From Hyphococcus sp. (GTDB lineage: Bacteria; Pseudomonadota; Alphaproteobacteria; Caulobacterales; Parvularculaceae), in assembly GCA_021776375.1 (NCBI GenBank), contig JAJFGA010000036.1:1-49922 (forward strand): 49,922 nucleotides of DNA, written 5' to 3'. The position numbers and the translations under genes are program-made. The notes beneath the pieces are model-generated. The model had not been told where the DNA came from, searched no databases, and saw nothing but the letters and a program-made list of their open reading frames with translations. Numbering within the stretch: the first letter of the stretch is position 1; the number at the start of each line of letters is the position of its first letter. Below are positions 43,736-49,922 of this stretch, in pieces.

Positions 43736-44662
43736 TTGTCGAACATCAGCAAGCAGGAACGATCAGTATTTATACGCCAGGTGCTCACAAGACCTTGCTC
43801 GGAGGCGGTCTGCCTTCTCGCCGGTTGGCTACAGGACAGGTTTTCTGATTGCGCGATATTGCTTTATGGCTCTGGCAATAGCGTCTTGAGCAAAACCGAC
43901 GCGAGCGAAATCCTGTTCGATTTTTATGTGATCGTTCCTTCCTATCGCAAAGCCTATGGGTCCTGGCTGGTTGCATTTTTGAATTACTGCATCCCGCCAA
44001 ATGTCTTTTTTCTGGAAGAACAGTTTGGCGACAAAAAACTGCGTGCAAAATATGCGATTTTGTCGATCGCGCATTTTGAAAAGCTGGTCAGCAAAAAAAC
44101 CTTTCATTCCTATTTCTGGGCGCGCTTTGCACAACCAAGCGTTATCGTCGCCGCACCAGACGACATGCGAGAGCGCCTTGGGCAAACTGTTGAGACGGCG
44201 GTCGATACATTTGTTAGCCGCGCAGCGCCGCTTGCCGGTCCTGACGCTTCGGTTGCTCAAATCTGGCGCCAGGGGCTGACACGTTCCTATAAGGCGGAGC
44301 TCCGCGCTGAACAGCCGGGGCGCGTCGATGATCTGCTCGAAAGCTATGGCGACTGGCCAAACCAGGTCACCCGCCTGGAAGGCCCCTCCCAAACCCGGTT
44401 GGGCGACAAATGGCAAAGCCGTCTCGCCTGGCGGTTGCGCGCTGTTCAGGGCGCCTTTCTGTCGGTCATTCGACTACTCAAAGGCACAATCACATTTCAA
44501 GGCGGGGTCGATTATATTGCCTGGAAAATCAGCCGTCATGCCGGCTTTACGCTGCCGGTTAAAAACTGGGAACGGCGCTTTCCAATCCTCGGCGCCCCAT
44601 TTCTTGGGGCCCGATATTACCGGCTGAAGCGTGAATTGGCGGCGCGGCGCGCGCAGTCATAA
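43736..44662 (+). CDS. Tam41/Mmp37-like putative CDP-diacylglycerol synthase
   Basis: 308 residues from a TTG with AGGG upstream, 10 bases after the DAG kinase stop. Motifs fit the mitochondrial Tam41 (Mmp37) family, which makes CDP-DAG from phosphatidate and CTP. They are ILLYGSGNS (GSG at 45-47), ILFDFYVIVPSYR with Asp62, IPPNVFFLE (for YFNP), KLRAKYAILSIAHFEKL (for KYGVVS) and SYFWARFAQPSVIV (for GRLQKPV). The C-terminal half is helical without obvious membrane helices, as expected for a peripheral enzyme. The call rests on motif order from memory, so I keep it moderate. Confidence 0.6.
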   Translation: MSNISKQERSVFIRQVLTRPCSEAVCLLAGWLQDRFSDCAILLYGSGNSVLSKTDASEILFDFYVIVPSYRKAYGSWLVAFLNYCIPPNVFFLEEQFGDKKLRAKYAILSIAHFEKLVSKKTFHSYFWARFAQPSVIVAAPDDMRERLGQTVETAVDTFVSRAAPLAGPDASVAQIWRQGLTRSYKAELRAEQPGRVDDLLESYGDWPNQVTRLEGPSQTRLGDKWQSRLAWRLRAVQGAFLSVIRLLKGTITFQGGVDYIAWKISRHAGFTLPVKNWERRFPILGAPFLGARYYRLKRELAARRAQS

Positions 44663-44791
44663 ACCCACTTAAGAATCAGCCAAAGACGCTCTTCAGTTGA
44701 ATATCCAACTTTGGCTCAATCGGCAGATCCACTGGTATTTTCCCTGATCATTACCTACCAATTTCCTGGCGAGTCACTGTAACAGCGCGCT

Positions 44792-46135
44792 ATGAGATTG
44801 TGGGTTACCAGATTCGCCGCTTATTGCGCAGGCGTTTTGACGATTGTCAGTGCCTGTGACGTCGCGAATTCCCAATCTCTCTACCCAGAGCCGTCAGCAG
44901 CCAAAGCCGCGGACCCCGATGGTGAGACTGTCAGATATGCAATCATGGCGGCGCTCGCGCATAACCCCGAGATCGAGGTGGCGCGATCACGCACACAAAC
45001 CGCCAGCGCCGACAGACTTCGCGCCGTCGGCCGCTTCCTGCCCAACATTGAGGCCACCGTATCCTACGCCGATGATAGCTTGCGAAGCTCATCCCTCGGC
45101 ACGCTGGAAGATCGCGACGGGACAACCCTTGGCGTCACCGCGTCACAGCCGATATTTCAGGGGCTTTCGGCGATAAATGGGTTTCGTGAATCCCGCGCGC
45201 GGCTATCCCAGTCCAAATACTTGTTAATGAGCGCGCGTGAGCAAGTGGCTCTTTCAGCGTCGCAAGCGCATTCAGGCGTAGTTCTTGCGCGCGAGATTGC
45301 CGCACACCGCCAAGCAAATCTGGAACTCGTCAACCGGCAATTTAATATTGCCGAACGCCGGCGCCAGGCTGGCGCGCAAAGCCGCACGGGGGTCGAACAA
45401 GCAAAGATGCGTCGGGCCCAGGCGCAGGTGGATCTCGGCCAAGCGCGCGCATTCATAGCTGGTCGCGAGGCCGCATACGCTCGCATCATCGGCCATGAAG
45501 CGCCGCAAGAAATGATCATCGATCCGGCGACTGATGACTTTGGCCTCAGCACGCGAGATGCTGCTTTAGCGGCTGCGCTCGCCAACAACCCCAATCTCAA
45601 TGCCGCCCGCGCCGGCGCAAAAGCCGCCAAGCATGCCAAGAACGCAGCCAAAGGCGGCTTTGCGCCAACGCTTGCGCTTGAGGGAACCTATTTCAGGCGA
45701 TATGGCGACGGCATCTTACCGGCCGATGAGAAAGAATACCAGGTTGTCGCCCGCGCTCGCGTACCAATTTTTGCACAAGGCAGGAACTACGCCGGCCTGA
45801 AATCAGCAGGCGCCGCCGCCGCTGAAAGCAATGCACAGCTTCGTGGAACCCGGCTTTTTATTGAAGAAACGATTTCGCGAAGCTGGCGACAGCTGGGAGA
45901 TGCCGAGGCGCGTCGAATTGCTGCGACACACGCAATCGATGCTGCAGCAGCGTCGGTGAAAGGCCTGCAAATCGAGTATGAAACCGGCCGACGAACAGTA
46001 ATCGACGTGTTGAATGGGCAGCGTGATCTGGTGATCGCAATGATCAGCCTATCCCAAGCCGAGCATGACTACCGGATTATCCAATATGAACTAGCTGCTA
46101 CCGCCGGACGCCTATTGACGACCAGCGATGAATAA
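44792..46135 (+). CDS. TolC-family outer membrane channel protein
   Basis: 447 residues. A signal peptide precedes a mature protein built of two repeats of long helices and beta hairpins: ALAHNPEIEVARSRTQTASADRLRAVGRFLPNIEATVSY and ALANNPNLNAARAGAKAAKHAKNAAKGGFAPTLALEGTY, the two halves of the TolC/OEP fold. QPIFQGL and RVPIFAQGRNYA are the matching strand entries. It forms the outer membrane exit duct for type I secretion or efflux. It is convergent with the giant RTX gene, a plausible client. No ABC transporter or HlyD gene is in view. Confidence 0.92.
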   Translation: MRLWVTRFAAYCAGVLTIVSACDVANSQSLYPEPSAAKAADPDGETVRYAIMAALAHNPEIEVARSRTQTASADRLRAVGRFLPNIEATVSYADDSLRSSSLGTLEDRDGTTLGVTASQPIFQGLSAINGFRESRARLSQSKYLLMSAREQVALSASQAHSGVVLAREIAAHRQANLELVNRQFNIAERRRQAGAQSRTGVEQAKMRRAQAQVDLGQARAFIAGREAAYARIIGHEAPQEMIIDPATDDFGLSTRDAALAAALANNPNLNAARAGAKAAKHAKNAAKGGFAPTLALEGTYFRRYGDGILPADEKEYQVVARARVPIFAQGRNYAGLKSAGAAAAESNAQLRGTRLFIEETISRSWRQLGDAEARRIAATHAIDAAAASVKGLQIEYETGRRTVIDVLNGQRDLVIAMISLSQAEHDYRIIQYELAATAGRLLTTSDE

Positions 46136-46173
46136 ACTCGCTAACGAGCCAGTCAAGAAGAGCCAGTATAAAA

Positions 46174-49100
46174 TTAGATAATCTGCTCGACGTCAGTAAA
46201 TGTAATCGTCGAGCCATCGTCCAACGTGATAATGCCATCGGCGCCATCGCTAAGCTCAATACTGTCCTCGCTACTAGAAACGACTGATCCTTGCGTCAGG
46301 TCAATCGTCCAGTCGACGCCAAGCTCGCCGAGCGCCCCGAGACCATCGCCAAACTGAATCGTATCCGTCCAGGCGCCGCCGCCAGCATTAAATTGGTCTG
46401 ACCCGTCGCCCATTTCATAGACAAAGATATCCGCGCCAGCGCCGCCGTTTACCAGGTCGCTGCCCGCGCCACCAAAGAACGTATCATCACCCAAACCTCC
46501 ATATAGCCGGTCATTGCCGGCGCCGCCGATAATATTGTCGTCGCCATCTGAACCGATAACCCGGTCATTACCCGCACCGGCGTCAATCACATCGATACCG
46601 TCGAGTGCGGTCCGCGAGAAGTTCAGCGTGTTGTTGCCCGCGGTGCCGACGATGGCGACGTCGTCATTGCCGTCCGCCGAAATCGTCTCAACCGAATTGT
46701 TGAAGTAAGCCAGCCCAATCGACGTGTCATCAGACCCGGCGATAATCTGGTCATCGCCAGCGCCGCCGCTAAAGCGGTCGAACCCGTCGCCGGTCCCGGA
46801 GATCACAAACGTATCATCGCCCGCGCCGCCGCTGAGCCGGTCATTGCCCGCCCCGCCGACAATATTGTCGTCGCTGGCTGAACCGATAACACGGTCATTA
46901 CCCGCACCGGCGTCAATCACATCGATACCGTCGAGTGCGGTCCGCGAGAAGTTCAGCGTGTTGTTGCCCGCCGTGCCGACGATGTCGACGCCGTCATTGC
47001 CGTCCGCCGAAATCGTCTCGACTGAGTTATTGAAGTAAGCCAGCCCAATCGACGTGTCATCAGACCCGGCGATAATCTGGTCATCGCCAGCGCCGCCGCT
47101 GAAGCGGTCGAACCCGTCGCCGGCTCCGGAGATCACAAACGTATCATCGCCGCCGCCGCCGCTGAGCCGGTCATTGCCAGCGCCGCCGATGATCACGTCG
47201 TCACCGGAAGAGCCAGTCACCCGGTCATTGCCCGCACCAACATCGATGGTTTCGATGCCGTCGAGTGCGGTCCGCGAGAAGTTCAGCCTGTTGTTGCCCG
47301 CCGTGCCGACGATATCGACGCCGTCATTGCCGTCCGCCGAAATCGTCTCGACTGAGTTATTGAAGTAAGCCAGCCCAATCGACGTGTCATCAGACCCGGC
47401 CAGGATCTGATCATCGCCAGCGCCGCCGCTAAAGCGGTCGAACCCATCGCCGGTCCCGGAGATCACAAACGTATCATCGCCGCCGCCGCCGCTGAGCCGG
47501 TCATTGCCGGCGCCGCCGATGATCACGTCGTCACCGGAAGAGCCGATGACGCGATCATTACCGGCTCCGGCGTCGATGGCTTCGATGCCGTCTAGAGCAG
47601 TGCGCGAGAAGTTCAGCGTGTTGTTGCCTGCCGTGCCTTCAATCGTGACATTGTCAAAGCCGCTGGACGAAATCGTTTCGACCCAGTTGCCAAAATTGTT
47701 GAGACCAATTGTTGTATCATCAGCGCTGGCAAGGATTTGATCGTCACCACGGCCGCCTATTACGCGATCAAAGCCCTGATTATCTCCGGTAACGACGAAT
47801 GTGTCATCGCCCGCGCCCCCATACAGCCGATCATTGCCTTCGCCGCCAATGATAACGTCGTCTCCTCCGCGGCCGCTTATGATGTCATTGCCGGCCAGAC
47901 CATCAATAATGTCATCATTATTTGTTCCCCTGAGCCTGTCGTTGCCGGGCGTACCAATGATTGGCGGTGGTCCTTCATTAACGTCGGTAACCGTGATTGT
48001 GAAAGTTTCACTCGCGCTCTCACCATGCTCGTCCGTCGCAGTGACAACAACATCGACCTGTGGTTCAGATTCGTAATCGAGCGCCTCGCCCGACTTAAGC
48101 TTGAGCGCCAGACCATCATCCGTATCAACGACCTCAAAACGATCATCGCTAACACCAAAGGCAATCGCATCCCCTTCTGCGTCTACCGCGGATAAAAATA
48201 CTGCAATGTCTCCATCGACATTTTCCGTAACCGAGGTGTTTTCAACGTCAAAGGCCCCAGGCTGACGCAATGCTGCACCATCAATGACCTCTGTGGCGCC
48301 GCCGGTATCCGGGCCACTCCAAGTCATCTGCAGGGTCTGCGCGCCGCCATTTTCAAAATACCGGACTTCAATCTCGTGTGCGCCTTCATCAAGGTCCAGC
48401 GTAACGCTTCTGGTGCGCGTTCCGTGAAGCCCGTCATTGTCGAGCACTGCGACACCGTCAACAAAAAGCTCGCTGCCGTCATCGCTCGCGAGGTTTATCG
48501 TATACGACCCGGCCTCGCCTACGACGACTTGGCCTTCATACTTTGCGGCGAAGAAATTGTCGGGCCCGCCATCCCAGAATTTTTCATTTCCGGTCATGTA
48601 ATCAATATTGCCGACCACGCCGGTAGCATCTGGATCCGCGTCAAAGTCGATCTCATCTAAATTGCGGATCGACCGGCCGACATCATAGTAGGACGCGGCT
48701 AGTCCTTCGGTGTTCGCGACTGCCAAAGTCGGCGCAGAATTGTCATCGGCAACAGCAATCGAGAAATCGGCTCTATCGCTTGCGCCGGCAGCATCAAACA
48801 CAGTGACCGAAACATCGACGGAAGATTCCGTCTCATAATCGATGCTGGCGCCATCTTTCAATTTCAAAACCGGCGATCCGCCGATCTCGGTAACCTCAAA
48901 GCGGTCATCGCTGACTTCGAATGTATGGGTGTCGCCAACATCAATGTCAGACACCGCAAGGGTTGCCACAACGGCCCCAGATGTATCCTCAGAAATAGAA
49001 AGCGCGTCGGCCTTAGGACCGCTGAAGAACGAGGCGCCATCAACCAGCTCGGTAGCGCCGCCAGTATCCGGGCCGCTCCAGGTCATCTGCAAGGTCTGCC

Positions 49101-49922
49101 TGCCGCCATTTTCAAAATACCGGACTTCAACTTCGTGTGCGCCTTCATCAAGGTCCAGCGTAACGCTTCTGGTGCGCGTTCCGTGAAGCCCGTCATTGTC
49201 GAGCACCGCGACGCCGTCAACAAAAAGCTCGCTGCCATCGTCGCTCGCGAGGTTAATCGTATAGGAGCCAGCCTCGCCCACAACGAGTTGACCTTCGTAT
49301 TTCGCAGCAAAGAAATTGTCGGGCCCGCCGTCCCAGAATTTTTCATTCCCAGTCATATAGTCTAGGTTAGCGACAATCGCAGTTGCATCCGGGTCAGCGT
49401 CGAAATCGATTTCGTCTAAATTACGGATCGACCGGCCAACATCATAATAGGATGCCGCAAGCCCTTCGCTACCCGCCAGTCCAATCGTCGGTGCAGCATT
49501 GACGTTTTCAACGTTCACCGTCACGTTCTCACGATACGTCTCGCCGTCGCTGTCAGTGACCTCAATCGTGATGTTACGAACGTCTGCATCGTCGTAATTC
49601 AGCGCAACGCCGTCTTTAAGTTTCAACTGGTCGCCGACCACTTCGAATGCGCCCGACGGGTCATCGACAATTGCGAAGGTCGCGCTGTCGCCCGCATCCG
49701 GATCAACTGCCGACAAGGTGGCGACAACGGCGCCCGGATCATTTTCGGAAACAGTATCATTTGAAAACAATAGATCATCCGGCGCCTCATTCACATCGCC
49801 AACGGCAATCGTGAAGGTCGCATCCGTTGAGAGCCCGCCTGCGTCCGTCGCCGTGACGGTCACGTCGATAGCGTCCGCCTGTTCATGGTCGAGCGCGACG
49901 CCGTCCTTCAGTTTCAGCTGAC
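46174..49922 (-). CDS. Giant RTX/cadherin/PA14-domain secreted adhesin, C-terminal part
   Basis: The 5' end is beyond the right edge; 1248 residues are visible, open to the edge. From the N-side come cadherin-like repeats (DVNEAPDDLLFSNDTVSEND, then VENVNAAP), then two PA14-like domains of near-identical sequence alternating with cadherin-like segments. These are followed by a hemolysin-type RTX block of GGxGxDxUx nonapeptides (GNDRLSGGGGDDTF) in 110-residue units. The end (DGSTITFTDVEQII) is the usual type I secretion signal region. RTX folds on calcium outside the cell; PA14 and cadherin suggest adhesion. TolC lies beyond the stop on the other strand. Confidence 0.93.
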   Translation of the reverse strand, partial: QLKLKDGVALDHEQADAIDVTVTATDAGGLSTDATFTIAVGDVNEAPDDLLFSNDTVSENDPGAVVATLSAVDPDAGDSATFAIVDDPSGAFEVVGDQLKLKDGVALNYDDADVRNITIEVTDSDGETYRENVTVNVENVNAAPTIGLAGSEGLAASYYDVGRSIRNLDEIDFDADPDATAIVANLDYMTGNEKFWDGGPDNFFAAKYEGQLVVGEAGSYTINLASDDGSELFVDGVAVLDNDGLHGTRTRSVTLDLDEGAHEVEVRYFENGGRQTLQMTWSGPDTGGATELVDGASFFSGPKADALSISEDTSGAVVATLAVSDIDVGDTHTFEVSDDRFEVTEIGGSPVLKLKDGASIDYETESSVDVSVTVFDAAGASDRADFSIAVADDNSAPTLAVANTEGLAASYYDVGRSIRNLDEIDFDADPDATGVVGNIDYMTGNEKFWDGGPDNFFAAKYEGQVVVGEAGSYTINLASDDGSELFVDGVAVLDNDGLHGTRTRSVTLDLDEGAHEIEVRYFENGGAQTLQMTWSGPDTGGATEVIDGAALRQPGAFDVENTSVTENVDGDIAVFLSAVDAEGDAIAFGVSDDRFEVVDTDDGLALKLKSGEALDYESEPQVDVVVTATDEHGESASETFTITVTDVNEGPPPIIGTPGNDRLRGTNNDDIIDGLAGNDIISGRGGDDVIIGGEGNDRLYGGAGDDTFVVTGDNQGFDRVIGGRGDDQILASADDTTIGLNNFGNWVETISSSGFDNVTIEGTAGNNTLNFSRTALDGIEAIDAGAGNDRVIGSSGDDVIIGGAGNDRLSGGGGDDTFVISGTGDGFDRFSGGAGDDQILAGSDDTSIGLAYFNNSVETISADGNDGVDIVGTAGNNRLNFSRTALDGIETIDVGAGNDRVTGSSGDDVIIGGAGNDRLSGGGGDDTFVISGAGDGFDRFSGGAGDDQIIAGSDDTSIGLAYFNNSVETISADGNDGVDIVGTAGNNTLNFSRTALDGIDVIDAGAGNDRVIGSASDDNIVGGAGNDRLSGGAGDDTFVISGTGDGFDRFSGGAGDDQIIAGSDDTSIGLAYFNNSVETISADGNDDVAIVGTAGNNTLNFSRTALDGIDVIDAGAGNDRVIGSDGDDNIIGGAGNDRLYGGLGDDTFFGGAGSDLVNGGAGADIFVYEMGDGSDQFNAGGGAWTDTIQFGDGLGALGELGVDWTIDLTQGSVVSSSEDSIELSDGADGIITLDDGSTITFTDVEQII
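46500..47830 (-). repeat. Tandem 330-base RTX units in the giant gene
   Basis: A shared anchor (CAGCCCAATCGACGTGTCAT on the plus strand) recurs at 46711, 47041 and 47371, exactly 330 bases (110 codons) apart. A more diverged fourth unit starts near 47701. The first three are nearly identical, so the block is likely to have expanded recently. Confidence 0.9.
48241..49485 (-). repeat. Two near-identical PA14-domain copies
   Basis: The two PA14 domains (about 48241-48724 and 49000-49483) are offset by 759 bases (253 codons) and share long identical runs such as the segment for LDLDEGAHE and NDGLHGTRTRSVT. The cadherin-like linkers between them are less alike. Confidence 0.85.

Noticed and set aside
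46500..47830. Regularly spaced repeats that look at first like a CRISPR array
   Set aside because: The units are 330 bases, in frame, and encode glycine/aspartate nonapeptides; there are no short direct repeats with unique spacers and no cas genes.
46514..48195. Several plus-strand frames opposite the RTX gene, rich in Pro and Ser
   Set aside because: They mirror the repeat periodicity of the coding strand and are simple shadows of Gly/Asp codons.

Overview
The window is one contiguous stretch of bacterial chromosome, and everything in it points to an alphaproteobacterium. The gene orders murA - DUF2948 - hisD, ruvX next to gatC-gatA, trmL divergent from petABC, and petABC followed by mtnP are typical of that class. 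The short palindromic intergenic repeats are also of alphaproteobacterial type: the CCGAAAA...TTTTCGG family, the ATCACCGGG...CCCGGTGAT family, and 'tcatcccgg'/'tcatcctgagg' blocks. I cannot name a genus from sequence alone.

Layout. 1-9.3 kb: the end of an unknown gene, a GST, a secreted S9 peptidase, then hisD, DUF2948, murA and a 58-codon ORF on the minus strand, a thioesterase, tRNA-Thr(GGU), a fatty acid desaturase and a HEPN-like protein. 9.3-11.7 kb: long-form hisG and a TrpR/YerC-like regulator in a gene-poor stretch with repeated GTATTAATAC palindromes. 11.7-17.1 kb: alpha/beta hydrolase and RidA, a small secreted protein flanked by a duplicated gatA 3' end, gatA, gatC and a secreted gluzincin-like protein. 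17.1-22.1 kb: ruvX, a membrane protein, rplY, pth, a CPA2 antiporter and ychF. 22.1-27.4 kb: an ArsR/SRPBCC/cupin operon with its own operators, mtnP and the cytochrome bc1 operon petABC. 27.5-33.0 kb: trmL, small secreted and membrane proteins, a VOC protein, hemF (carrying an in-frame palindromic repeat), a DUF188 protein and glpK. 33.0-37.9 kb: a polyhydroxyalkanoate (PHA) locus (phasin, phaC, phaZ, phasin, phaD). 37.9-44.7 kb: an envelope and lipid module. 44.8-49.9 kb: a TolC-family channel and, convergent to it, a giant repeat-built RTX/cadherin/PA14 protein that runs off the right edge.

The two most coherent accessory systems are these. (1) The PHA locus has a class II (Pseudomonas-type, medium-chain) synthase with PhaZ, two phasins and PhaD, and two near-identical TTGCA[G/T]CGCAGCAA sites ahead of the first phasin and ahead of phaC. 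(2) The divergent envelope/lipid module pairs a diacylglycerol kinase with a Tam41/Mmp37-like protein, a family whose mitochondrial members make CDP-diacylglycerol. Beside them lie a MobA-like nucleotidyltransferase, a calcineurin-like phosphatase, a CDP-glycerol glycerophosphotransferase-like enzyme and a Wzx-like flippase. I read this as a candidate undescribed pathway for an envelope phospho(glyco)lipid. Other unusual items are the palindromic element translated inside hemF, the duplicated gatA tail, the palindrome array around the TrpR-like gene, and the hairpin over the glpK ribosome binding site.
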